NCBI GenBank assembly: GCA_900074885.1
Contig: FJUW01000027.1
Location: 363,704 to 427,703, forward strand
Direction of reading: 5' to 3'
DNA from: Rhynchosporium graminicola
Lineage: Eukaryota > Ascomycota > Leotiomycetes > Helotiales > Ploettnerulaceae
DNA length: 64,000 bases
The translations under genes and the position numbers were made by a program. Of this stretch, positions 19,801-31,900 are shown piece by piece. Each line of letters starts with the position of its first letter. Position 1 is the stretch's first letter. Under the pieces are notes generated by a model that was given only the letters and a program-made list of their open reading frames with translations, searched no databases and was not told the origin of the DNA.

Positions 19801-22800
19801 AGAAATCTTGCTTGCACGGGGTGGAGGTAAGCCGCCATGAGACAGTGAGTGGGAGCTTCGTTAGGCTGATGCGTCCACTGGCGGTCTGGAATATCATATC
19901 AAGTATGACATTAGCTGCCTCACTCTCTCAATAAATTACATTACATTTAGTGCCCCAAGCCTGCCATACGTCCCTTACTTCTGATCGAAGCATAAGCCAT
20001 ATATGATAGCATCTTATCTACTCAAACGTCCTCATTTTGGGCTCAAAGGGATCAAGTTCCCAGGAGTTATTGCATCAAATTGGTTTCGCTGCTCTGTAAT
20101 GAAGGGGTTGAACTCGACAAGCATACTCGATCTCCTGTTCAACCACCTATGCCCGTCAAAATGGCATGTTGGAAGTTTCTGTGCCTACACATAACTTCCA
20201 AACATTGGACTACGAACCACTTGTGTAATTCCCGAGTTCTCTAATCAGATTATCTGTATCTCCTTATTTAGAAGACTCCAGTTGAAAGACTCGCTTAAGC
20301 CAACCTCTAGTCATCAGATTGACCACAGACCAATCACTTGAAGCTTCACGGGCAGTTCTCCGGAAATACGAAACCTTGTGATAAGGAATAAAGCATGCTA
20401 GTAGCTATACATATCTAATAACCAGAATTTCAATCTATGACATGTTGACAATGACATGTTAGTTCGAGAATACAAAGACTTAGTATATGCAAACAGCGGC
20501 CTTTGAGTTGGTTGTATTTTACGTATCCTTCTTTTACATCGAAGAGAACTTGGGTTGCATTTATATTCTCAAATGAGGTCCTCTGGCAGGGCTAGCAGAA
20601 AGAAGCTGAAAAGAAAAGATCGTCAAATGACAAAGCGGCCCGAATGACATTAGTCTCGTTTAGAACTACTAGAGTTGTATCGTCCGAAAGACATAGGCAA
20701 AATGGTAGAGGAAAATCCAGAAGATCTAATAGTAGGTCTCGAGGACTATACTTTTAGGGCCCCACTTTTTCTAGCTATTGGCATTTAAAGCTTCTACCCC
20801 ATATCTAGGCATCATCATCCAAGACCAATACCATATTCTGACAACGAAAATTAGCTTCTGTTAATCACGTCACTGTTGTGAAAGACCAATCAGTTATACT
20901 TTCTACTCCAAAGGTTGAGATTCCTAGTCTTTTAAAAGCTTGATTTCAGCCGTTGGAAGTCAAACCCGATCTCACAAGGTGTCAAACAGAGCGTGTATTT
21001 TTACAATACTCCATACTTATTGTCGTTCAATGCAATTCCGGACACTGTTATATGCATGATTTTCTCCCAGAAATTTAGATTGTAAATTAACTTATCTTAA
21101 CACGAAGTTGGGCATAGAACAACTGCTACAACTCGACACATTTCCAGAAAGATCTGAATTCGACCTTGCTCAAAAAAGTATTAAAGATTCAACGGTCTAT
21201 TGGCCTGTCTCGATCCTCGCCTCGTGAAACATGTATCTTCTTCTCTTCATATTTTGGTGTATGATCCATCCATATTACGATATTGTTATCATCTATGATG
21301 TCGTCCTCACCTCAGATTTTACAGTCACTTCAGACCGCCCTTCACCTATCGTTAGTGGCCACTATCGTACTTCTGGTTAGCAATCTGACGACTGGAAGCA
21401 GTGTACTTATACACACATATAATAGTGATACCTGGTGCTGGACAAGGTAAGTACCGAGAGGCTTCGGAGATTTCAGTCGAGATTGAATCATCCACTTCCT
21501 AGACTTCGCGTTCTGACATTGTTATGTTCTTGGTGAGTAAAGAAGTAAGTCCCAATATTTATCGATGTTAAGGATATGTACGTCAGTTTTGGTCTTTAAA
21601 GCAAATTCTTAAGTCTAGTCTGTTCAATCTGCTTCACCATACCTTGGGATGAGGTTTATAAAGATCAGGACTCTGAAATCAAAAGCACCCAGCAAACCTC
21701 TGAGATAGGGCAGTCTGTGATATTGGAGGTATTGCTAGCAATGAAGTAGTCTTTCTTAGTATCCGAAGTACTTTCACGAATGTTTTGACTCCTCTAAGAC
21801 ACCTTTCTGTTCCACTTTCCCATATCTTGCTTTATTTTCTCCGCCAAGAGATGTTTTTACAATTCTTTCGCGTTTCCAAAATACTGTTATCATTTCTGAA
21901 AGCCCTGTTTGTTGCTGTTTGTTATCAATACCGAACGGCAGTGCTAGATCTTGAATCACAAAGTGAGCAGAAAATGAGAAGTTTTGACAGCTACGAGCGA
22001 GCATGTTGAGTAATATTTTGCTAAACGCTAAATATACGTCCACCCGGTGGTTTCTGTGCAAAGATATCTCTCTCCTTGGCCTGCCATATTCTCTTAGGGC
22101 TATGTAATAGTCCAGGCGAGCGTAGCTTAGCTAGACAAAGAATCTAGAGGCGATAATTTCTATTGCGCCAAAGAATGAAGTCTCGCAGTATCTGATATGA
22201 ACAAAGGAAGTGAACCTCCTCCCCTTAACCTTATAAGAAAGTCTTTCCATAAGACTTTATTTGTCCTTCCATATGAGCTAGTGAAGAATTCTGATCATTA
22301 AATCGCCTGCCTGATGTTTTGCAGATGCTGCTATCATCTCCTGTAGCTTTCCACTCTCGCGTCACTGTCAACTGTAGATAATGCTAAGCTTTCTTGGGAA
22401 CCGGAAAATCAAGTATTGAGATTATATATCTCTAGCAGAGTATCGTGATAGAAATTTGTCTTTGGATTATGATAAACGCTTCTGTCTCTATATGAAAACG
22501 AAACGTTCCCTCGCGCCATCAACCGGAGCTGACCTCCGTAGATCTTTTCTGTCAAATTTCTTTCGTAATGCTTGGAAAAGGCTTCGCACAGCGCCTTACT
22601 TTTATAGGCCTCACGTCAGAAATCTGCACCGATGGATAATATGCTGATTTGAGGAAAGTGAGACATGGCGAGTGAAAATCTGAGTAGGTAAGTTGAATCT
22701 CCATCTGTGACCGGATCCATAATACTGTGCTAGGACCAGGTATATCTGTGAATTTGTCTCCTACTCATCTCTCAGATAGATGGTACCGTCTACTTTATAG

Positions 22801-22926
22801 CGGATATCTCAATTTCCCATACTTCATCCAACGCCACGCAATGCAGAAGCCGACCGTGCCTCCATGAACGCCCTCAACTTTTCGGTCCGTAAAATCCATC
22901 ACTTCATGATGCCTGCGTAGGTAAGC
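13851..22926. other. Nine-kilobase stretch with no supportable gene
   Basis: Both strands show only short frames, none with recognisable domains or a convincing splice series. The first few hundred bases presumably hold the 3' UTR of the L7/L12 gene. The longest coding-like trace I noticed is a 90-codon plus frame without a start at 16574-16846 (PQPISSY, CQPPWDTDK). It could be an eroded transposon remnant but I cannot assign it. Base composition looks ordinary, not as TA-rich as the RIP-mutated block at 41.6-54 kb. I saw no tRNA, CRISPR-like or tandem array. Confidence 0.5.
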
Positions 22927-23790
22927 TCACTCACTAGTAGCATGCATCTTCTCAAACTTCTCATGCCATACCTCCCCAGCCTTTCCCCTCTCATCCCCTT
23001 CCTCACGAAATAATTCCAAATCATCCTCTCCTAGATCACTGGTCTCATCCCATAACTTATCGAATTCATCCGCCCTTCCTCCTCCTCCAGACTCCTTCCC
23101 CGGTGTAACCTTAGGAATAGCCCAGATACTCTCCCTCAACCTCTTGTGTCTCTCCCTATCCTCCTCAATCCTCGTCTCAATCTGCTTCTTGTCTAACTTC
23201 TGTGGTGCAATCGATCTAGATTTGGTATTCGAAGCTGGAGCTTGTGGCGTACTAGGATCAACCTCCTCATCAACATCCATACTATCAATCCCCGTATCCC
23301 TCTCCTTCAGCACTTCCTCAATCTCAATAACCGTTTGCGGCAGGAGGAATGTTTTCGTTTGTAGAGCTTGCAGGACCTTTCGAACGACTTTGACATTAGC
23401 GGCTCCGGAACCGTCTTCAGGCGCGACGGCGTCGACCATGCGGAGAATATCCCGCTGCATCATTCGAATGTAGGCTTCGTGGTTTTCGCGGGCGGCCATG
23501 TCGCAGAGGTGTTCGATGAAGTACATTATGTTGGCGCGGTTGTTCATGGAATTGTTACTCTAGAAATTGTTAGCTATCGGTTTTCCCTTTGCTCGAGGCC
23601 ATGAAAACGCTCCTCCAGGCAAAAAAAGAGATCCTACCCTCTCCAACTGCTCCAGAATACACGAATGCAAATCCTCGTCCAGTTCCCTAAACTTCAACGC
23701 ATATTGCGCCGTCTTACTTGCGCCCGTAACGCTCGCATTCAAGCTTGCGAGTTGCTGCGTGAAGCGTATACGCACTTCGAACGGATCCAT
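22927..23790 (-). CDS. CTK3: CTD kinase subunit gamma (Ctk3)
   Basis: Ctk3 is the third subunit of CTDK-I, which with the Ctk1 kinase and the Ctk2 cyclin phosphorylates Ser2 of the RNA polymerase II C-terminal domain in the nucleus. Exon 1 is 23790-23638 (51 codons) and exon 2 is 23559-22927, giving 261 aa. The 78-bp intron begins GTAGGA, has a CTAAC branch sequence and ends TTTCTAG. The N-terminal CID-like helical domain is easy to recognise: MDPFEVRIRFTQQLASL, AQYALKFRELDEDLHSCILE and, across the splice, NSMNNRANIMYFIEHLCD. Residues about 145-200 are polar and acidic (MDVDEEVDP). The C-terminus has a second conserved patch, FDKLWDETSDLGEDDLELF, then EVWHEKFEKM. The length suits filamentous-fungal Ctk3. 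Confidence 0.93.
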
Positions 23791-26597
23791 GACTGGTGCA
23801 ACAAGTTCCTTGTAGATGCGGAAAGTGAAAATGAGAGTCCTACTGTTTGAAAGTTTCTTGGTGAAGGAGAGCTGGTAGAGGCAAGGTTGAACTCGAGCCT
23901 TGCCGGAGGTGGGAGGAACATTGATCCGGACTGGCTAGAGTGTTTCGAGCGTAGTGCTGCAAAATATTGGGCGATAGGCAGTGAACCGAGTGTCAATAAA
24001 AACAAACAACCACGGTTGAGCGTGAATAATAGTATTCGCGTCAGTGTTTTGCATTCTGTACATCAGGACTATCGAAGAGGAGAGCAACTACTCTGAATTC
24101 AGACGTTGGCTGGCAACCTACACTCCCGTCTTTACTTCCTTGATAATATCTCAAGAACTTTCTTTCACAGCGAGGATCAGACTATAGCTTTTAATTGGCA
24201 TCATTGAGGTATCTGACTGCTCTTTTAGACACAAGGAGGCGAAACAGTGCTACTAGGCTCTAGAACACAACAGACACAAGAAATTTTCCTGTGGCCTGAT
24301 TGAGGTTTTATGAAGGTGTTCTGTCTCGTCCTTCTGCAATATGACAACATGATCTCATCTTTTTGGTTTATGCAGGGTCCCTTAGCGCTGAAATCAATGA
24401 AAGGACGATTGCATTAATCATGGTTATCGAGCCTGATACATAATGAATGAAGAGCTGGGCCTGCAATTTCCGCTTCAGTTGGATGGATGAAGTAGATTCA
24501 TGTCGTACCGACTTGTTGTCACCATGAATGCCCAGATGATCTCTACGCCATCTCTCCTCTCCCTATCGCTTTTGACTCCATAGAATCTTGCACAGTCTAG
24601 AGGACCAGTGTACGCGATGCCCCATAGAACGAAGTCGAACTCATCAACAAGTCTGGAGTGTTCAGCAATGAAATCCCTCAAACGTCAAAAGTTGCTAATG
24701 GGCTTCTCAGAGCAGGTAGTCAGATAGGATCTTACTACTTCGTGGACAATGGAACTCCCGAAGCCACAATAGAAGCCCTAGAATGTTTCCAAACATTTCT
24801 TCAACCAGTCGGTGAGAAGAAGAGCAAATAACATTTCCATCATATCGGAGGATATCATCGATCAAGAAGAAAAATGCAGCAAGAACACGTCGGGTGTCGT
24901 ACTTAAGAACTTGAGAGTCGTGTATCGCCTATCCAAGGATCTGAACTAACGCAATATTTACAGACAACCCATTTCCATGGGACGGAATGACATTAGGGTC
25001 TCCGCTTAAAAGCTTAACTCAAATAATTAATTTCCGCCCGACTCGCACCGGCACCGGAAAACTGCTCCCTATATTTGCTCTGGCCTTATGATGGGATGAG
25101 GTATATGTTTATGCCAAGTTTGCAGAACCACGGGGAACACTTACTTCCAGCGACTATCCCGAATGAAGGCACGGTATGAGCAAAGCGAGCCAGCAGGTTT
25201 GAGTTACCATACGGACTTCGGCTTCCTTTACCATCCTTCTTACAGGAAAATGCTAGCGGATTTCCAGAAACTGTCTACTGAGGGCGAATTGGTTCGAGCA
25301 AAACAGATCACTGAATCTCTGGCTTGCAAAATACGCGATCACCAGAGGTAAATGTATCAGCAGCATTGATCGCGCAAAGACGAAGGACAAAGGGTGTACA
25401 TGAAAGATTATCTGTCTCCTTACTTCTTGGGTATGGGCTGAGCATCAATATCGAGACATGCCGAACCTCTGCTTATCCAAGGGGGACAGACGGTTATATA
25501 AAGGCGCCATGGCAGGAGTTTGGCCGAATAGTAGAATTGTGGCTGTCAAGCCTGCAAAGCAAATTATAGATCAGATGATCTGGATATGTATCCCCGGAAG
25601 CGCCAACATTTATGGCATCGCAGGATGGGTGGAAGCTTATCGGTGTGACCACTACTATTCAGTGGTATTGCTTCCTTGTCAAGTCGAATTCTTTTCGATG
25701 CGTTCAGGGTCAAGATGAAACCACCCCTCGCGGATCTGCATATCACTGCCCCTAGCTTCTTCGCTGAAAGGTAGATAGATGATTTGCTTCCTGTGTGTAT
25801 TTTCTTTCATGCAGTCCTCGAGTCGTCGAATGCTTTCGTGACCTTAGTTGAAGAGTGAGTCAAGCCTGCTTAAATGTCGATGGTTGGTGACTTCATCCAT
25901 CCTTCGGCACTGTCAATAATTGTAGGAGTGATTAACAGCAAGTAGTAATCTGGCGCGACAAGCACTTCTCATACATGATGACTGGTGGAGACATTCGGGT
26001 CGATTAGGTTCGATTGAAGCGCTGAAAGCTTCATCTCAACCTTGTTCATCGGAAACGAGCGCGTTCTTGTGAATGTCCATAGCTTCCACCCTCACGGAAT
26101 CTGATCGTGATATTGCGAGAAAAAGCAATTGCCGTAAGTAATTACCTCACGACCGGGCCGAGCCGTTGTCTGAAGTTTACATATCTGTCTGATCTGTCTG
26201 TCAATCTTGTTAATACAATAGTCTTGGTCTCTGCGTAATTACGAGGGATTTTGTGGGCAAAAGTGGGATGACCGCGATGGGTCCTGATCTTCAAGATCAA
26301 CATGCGAGATAGCACCTGAGATGTTACCGTAACTTCAGAAGCAGAACTTTCAAATAATATCTATGCCTTCAAGTGGATATTGTGCAGTATTTACAGCTCC
26401 TCATTGGATGGTTTGGGTGACATTGTGAAGTTAGAAGCCATTAGACCACGCCTGCCTTGCTTCAATGAGGTATTTAAGCCCCTTTCCGGGGATTCGAGGG
26501 GTGCAGATACGTGCTATGAAATGTTACTGCCGCAAATACTCTATATAAATCAATAAAACATTTTCTAAGCTCCTCCTCAAACTCGACTTCTATCACT
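23791..26597. other. Intergenic region with coding-like relics, no intact gene
   Basis: The right end holds the transporter promoter. In between are fragments that look protein-like but have no start, no stop context or frequent breaks. A minus frame at 24928-24707 (73 codons) contains AAFFFLIDDILRYD, with a short broken continuation towards 24475. A plus frame at 25163-25351 contains FLYHPSYRKMLADFQ, with broken frames after it to about 25718. The Asp pair recalls the metal-binding motif of terpene cyclases, but I see no NSE motif and would not assign it. These may be eroded genes. Confidence 0.4.
26542..26550 (+). promoter_or_regulatory. Candidate TATA box of the MFS transporter gene
   Basis: TATATAAAT lies 48 bp upstream of the transporter ATG, within a pyrimidine- and A-rich leader. 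Position and sequence fit a TATA element. No other promoter element could be confirmed. Confidence 0.3.
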
Positions 26598-28580
26598 ATG
26601 CGTTCCTCAGACTTCTCGGAGAAAAATGGACCGACCACTGGGGCAGATATTCAAGTCTCCTCATCCAAGATCACCTCGATAGAAGGCTCGAATCCGAAGA
26701 GGTTACATTTAGTGCAACGAGGAGATGTGATTCTCGAATCAGAGGTTTCAGATGAAACTATCACAGGTTACGATGCGGATCTCATGCGAGCTAGAGCTTC
26801 GTTGACTGCAGATGAAGAAAAGAAATTGATGAGGAGAGTTGACTGGCGAATTATACCACTTTGCGCTGTTATGTATGCTGTGAAAAACATCGACTCTTCC
26901 AATGTAAGCGACTTCGAATCCGTTTGGCGGGATTGGCTAACTTTCATCAGGTCTCTAATGCTCGGATCATGGATAAAGGAACGCCGTATAACATCATGAC
27001 AGAGCTCAAGATGACAGAAAATCAATACAATTTGGTCACAACGATGTACTTCGTAAGTTTCCCGAAATAGGAAGCATACCTCACAGTCGCTTACACTCAT
27101 CGCAAGATTCCTTACATTCTGGCTGAAGTTCCCTCAAATCTCCTGCTGAAAAAGGTGCGCCCATCAGTCTGGCAAGCTCGAATCATGGTACGTAATAGCA
27201 TCTTGATACTCGAGCAGATTTTAAGCTTGAAAGTATAGATCTCGTGGAGTGTTGTCCTACTATGTCATGCCGCAGTGGCCAATCGTCAAGGTCTTTACAC
27301 CGTCCGCTTCTTCCTCGGTCTTTTCGAAGCTGGTTTGTGGCCTGGAATTGTTCTTCACTTGTGCTACTGGTATCGTCCCGATGAGATTGCTCCTCGTGTG
27401 GTTTGGGTAACTCTGTTGGGAAACTTCAGTCCTATTGTTAGTGGTGTTTTGGCTTTCGCATTTAATGGCGTGAACAAAGGACTTTCTTCTTGGAAATGGT
27501 AAGTGTATTTCTATGTATATGTATCCTATTGGCTAATATATCTCAGGCTCATTTTCACGGAGGGCCTATTCACCGTCCTTCTAGGACTTGTTGTCTTCTT
27601 TCATCTCCCAGATTGTGAGTGTGGAAATCCACCATGATCAGATTTCATTCAGCTGATCGAGTATAGTCCCTGCCACAGCCAAATGGCTAACAGATAGGGA
27701 GAAAGCATTCCTCCAAGCCCGCCTCCCTCGAAACTCACCTCGAGCAGCAGAGTCTAGTTTCTCGCTCAAGGAATTCTGGGTGTCGCTCAAAGACATCAAG
27801 ATCTGGCTCTTTCTCCTCTGTTGGGCGTTTTACACCGTTGGTACATCAGGGTTGATGTTCTATCAGCCGACCGTCATCGACAATCTTGGCTTCACGTACG
27901 TTTCCCTTCCGCAACGTTTAAGATTGCCGAATTAATATTCTTTACAGTGGCATTGCAAAAGCTCAGCTTCTGAATATTCCGCCAGCAATATTCTCTTGCC
28001 TGTTGACGATCGCATTCGGGATATGGACTGATACAGGAAGAATCCCTCTACCACTTATTCCGTTGGGATTCATGATCGTTTTGCTGGCATGCTACGCAGT
28101 TCTCTTCACGTTCCCAAACACAGGTAGTGTTTACGCAGCTACTGTTATCGCTGGCGGTTTCTCCATTGCATGGTTAGTTATCATCACCCTCCAGGTTGAC
28201 ATTAAAGAACGTTTTCTGACATACATAGGTACACCGTGATGTGGCCATGGAGAGTGCAGACCACGTCCGGGGCTACCGGGTCCGCCTTCGCAATTGGATT
28301 CACCAACTCCTACGGCAATGTCGGTGGAGCGGTTGGAGCACTCGCCTTCGATTCCAAGTATGCTCCACGCTATGCGACGAGTTTCGGTATCGCGATGGGC
28401 TTTATTGGTGCTGCTATCATCATGAATATCATTACATGGGGTTTCACGTGGAGAGTGGATGTCGAGACGAGGAGATTGAAGAGAGAAAGGATCAAGGCTG
28501 CGCGAAGTAATGCAGCCGTCTTAGATGATGTGGATATTTTGAAGCTGTCGATGGGCGAGAAGAAGAGAGGCGAAGCTTAA
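26598..28580 (+). CDS. MFS transporter, anion:cation symporter family (Dal5/allantoate-permease type)
   Basis: This is a plasma-membrane proton-coupled transporter, probably for an organic anion such as allantoate, nicotinate or another vitamin-like acid. Eight exons join in frame to 540 aa: 26598-26903, 26951-27052, 27107-27187, 27239-27498, 27547-27614, 27667-27895, 27948-28172 and 28229-28580. The seven introns are 47-56 bp with GT..AG ends. Family landmarks include MRRVDWRIIPLCAVMYAVKN (TM1), SNARIMDKG, IPYILAEVPSNLLLKK (TM3), RFFLGLFEAGLWPGIVLHL (TM4), the polar loop TDREKAFLQARLP, and late TMs with NVGGAVGALAFDSKYAPRY. The long hydrophilic N-terminus and charged C-terminus (RRLKRERIK) are typical. 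Substrate cannot be read from sequence. No pathway partner is adjacent. Confidence 0.92.
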
Positions 28581-28900
28581 TATTGGTAGGCTTATTTCAG
28601 AACGCTTCCAAAGAGGGGTTCATTGTCCATGACGGTCCACCCTGACACCGCCTGGTGTTCATGTTTGGGGGTGACTCCTTGCTGCATCCTGGTTTACGGA
28701 CCTTTTCTACAAGTCCGTTCTTCATCGTTTTAGAAACACGACGTTACATATGGCTGAGATTTGCACTTCTTTTTGCACAAGTGTTTCGTCGTCTCCTGGA
28801 AATTAACCACTACATGCTTACTGGGAGGTCGCTCTGGTTTGATTTTATTGCAGCGAGTTCAAGTCGAACATGATATCTCGCTAAATTCTGTCGAAGTCCC

Positions 28901-28977
28901 GAATAAGTCCTGAATGAGTCCTGAATGAGTCCTGAATGAGTCCCGAATAAGTCCCGAATGTGTCCCGAATGTGTCCT
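28901..28977 (+). repeat. Minisatellite: seven 11-bp units
   Basis: Seven consecutive 11-bp units of the form GAATRWGTCCY run head to tail: GAATAAGTCCT, three GAATGAGTCC(T/C), GAATAAGTCCC and two GAATGTGTCC(C/T). A partial unit (GAAGTCCC) precedes them. The array lies about 320 bp downstream of the transporter stop. The 11-bp period is not a multiple of three, so it is not coding repeat DNA. Confidence 0.9.
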
Positions 28978-31900
28978 GATACACATTTGTGACATTAAGC
29001 GGCTACATGATACAAAGCAATGTTATGCTTTTGTGTTGGTCGGCATCACGACTTGTAAATCAAAATCCAAGGGTGTTACAAGTCACAAAGTCGTATATGT
29101 TGGCTACATTGGTGGCGGAATAGCCCAGCTTCCCTACTCGTCATGCCGCCGATGATGTGTTAAGCGAGTCTTAATACGTGTTTGTTTTCTCTGAACCACG
29201 ATAAATGATAAACAGAAGCAGTATCTTTGTTGAGTCAAGTAAGAGAAATATGCGGTATTGTCGCATGCGGTGACGATAGAGATGTTTGACAGGATTAAGA
29301 TTTTATAACTGAAAGTTTATCCAACACAATGTTTACTCGCTGGATCTGCTGAATCCTAGAGCGAGCTGCTTAATGAAACGTTCGTGCCTTTCGCAAAAGT
29401 TGATTGATTTCCGAATACGACGTACTTTAGATTCAGTCGATTTGTGCCCATGATAGGAATAAAGTGATCGATGCCGCCCCAGGTTTCACTGTCCCTCCGA
29501 AGACCGGAAGGAAGTAGAGTTTTGATTTAGAAAGGGAAGGGTTTTGAGGCGGCAGTAAAGCTTGACAGGTCGCTCGCTAGAGAAAGTCAATTAGAGACAC
29601 ATTACGGAAGATGGGGCGTATTTCGAGCAAAAAATGAGTCAACTTCCATTTTTGTATCCAATCAAAACCGACAGCAGTAGAAGTGTTGTAATTTGCATCT
29701 CTTTAACTTTGATATCATTAGATAGGAGGTCCCTTAGCCACTAAACTTGATTATACTCGGTCAGCTTTCGAATTAAATGGGTAAGTTCAATTGCCGCGTT
29801 TAATTACCTTGATGACTTCCCGCCCTAAATGAGAGCGGTCGTGCAAATTTTGAGTAGTAGAGGCTAAATAAACCGCTTCAGTCTCCCTAGAATGACTTAT
29901 ACACCCGGCCAAGCCGAATAGAATCTGCTTAGCAACCTTGGGCTTGACTTCGGTACCTGACCTGCTCAGCAGGTAGGATGTATGGGATCCCTTCGTGCTG
30001 CAAGTGTTGTTTAACGACCACACTTAAGCCTTGGAATAAGTAAAGGTCGCAGGGAATCGGCAAATGGAACATTCGTGGAACAATTACGAATTAAACGAAG
30101 CATTCATTACTTAACTATTGCTTGATTGATTCGTTCAGTGCCATGAATATGTTTTTCCCGGAGCATCGACTATCTCCTCGATGGAGGTAAGCGTGGTGGA
30201 TGTGGTTTGTACACGATTGAAAGGCAATCACTGCCAAAACACGAAAGACCCCAGCGCAGAGCAGAAGCAATAACTATCTTTAAGGAGATCGTAGACTAGG
30301 ATAATTTAATTTCCAACTAAGCAGAACGACTGTGGGCCATAACCGTGAGTAGCAATGACTATATGTGTAACAAGCATTCTGCTTCAGTTCTCAAGATCAC
30401 TTTTACCATCACAACCACTTCTCAATATCTTCATAACCTCGCAACTTCACAACCTTTCATTCCCTTGCCATCAACGTTTACTGGAAGTCTCGTTTTCAAG
30501 ATACATTTCAGTCTCCCAGTCGTTGCTCTAAAGCCATAATAATCAAATGTCAGCTTCCCGCCAATTCCTGACTTCTAAATTGGAAGATAAAGAAATGGAA
30601 AACTAGATTAGACTTTACGTGGAGAAAGACTTTAAACGGTTAAGAACTATTGCTAATTATTCTACTTGATTATCCTTACTAGTAATTTGTATATAGTTTC
30701 AAGGATTCTAGAAAGGGCATAGAAATGGACCAGCCTAGGTGCCCTACAGGGCTGTCCCCTATACCTGAGCTTTCCCATGACCTTGCCTATCGGCTCTATC
30801 CGAGCCTTAGCACTTAGGGCTGGAAAGTTTAAATGGCTACTTTCTAGCTATCTCCTTACCTTGACAGCTACTAGACAACGATTTTAAATAGAGGACTCTA
30901 CACATAAATAAATCACGGTTTACATGTTTAAGTCAATTCTCTTTCTTGGAGGCTCAGATCTCAAGCATGGATTCTCGTATTCTGGCTTTCAACCTTAAAA
31001 ATCAGGGATGTGGCGGGAAGCTAGATAAGGGCCACGGCCACGGTATAAGTAGCTTCGCGGGCAAGTACATTCAGTTCACTAGCCCACGCCAATTTCGACG
31101 TCGGAGGAGTGGAGATCTATTATCGGGGAAAAACAATTGCATAGCATTTCTTCGACGCCATACCGACATGTCACTTTGGGATACCAAGGAAGTCGGACTT
31201 CAGTCGCAACAAATTCGGCGTTCATTATATGAAAGGGTGTTCCAGAGGGGGCTCGCCAACCCTTGTAAAATCGCCAGGTAATGTCATCCACAGAATGATG
31301 TCGAGCAAACGAATTCGCTCCACAGATTTCCTGTATAGATATTGTGCTGGGCGAGACCCACCCGAAACCCCCTTTCGTACAGATAGCGGGTATACTGCAC
31401 ACACAAAACGCCTGCCAATGACTCGATGAATTAGAGATACAAGTACATATTGGGAAAACAACCCTCCGCATGACTGGCGTAGAAAGTCTACTCATGATCC
31501 CCAGTACCGGCAGATGACAGTCCGGTGCTTGGCTCGGGTTAGGTCTAAGATGAGGTTAAGTTTATTTTGTATGCTGCGGTGCGATAAAGGGTTGTTTGTG
31601 GGCGTGTTTGTGGTGTGTGTGCAAATGGTCGGCTTAGCAAAGCTGTGCTGTCGACTTGGCTAAATCCTATCCATATGGTACGAAGTACCTCATTTCCTAA
31701 TCTAGACTTGACCGAAATATCGCATGGAAATTCGACCGAAAACTGTATTGCATTTCAGCTGGCGATAGCAATAGCATCGTAAACGGTGGCGCAAGGTTTC
31801 AATATCCGACAAGGTTCACTGCCAACGCCCAGTTCGCAGCCAGTGGTCCAATTAAATTCAGCTGTGGTTGGAGCCGCAGAATGGAAACTGGAATCTGATA

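Noticed and set aside
23739..24005. 88-codon minus frame overlapping the CTK3 start
   Set aside because: Different frame from CTK3; the true Ctk3 N-terminus (MDPFEV) is intact, so this is a shadow plus 5' UTR.
24707..24928. Terpene-cyclase call for the minus frame with an Asp pair
   Set aside because: The Asp-rich motif alone is weak; no NSE motif or other terpene-synthase landmark is found downstream, and the opposite strand is also open.
31079..31495. 138-codon minus ORF with a true ATG
   Set aside because: No domain, no splice context and an overlapping plus frame of similar length; indistinguishable from chance.
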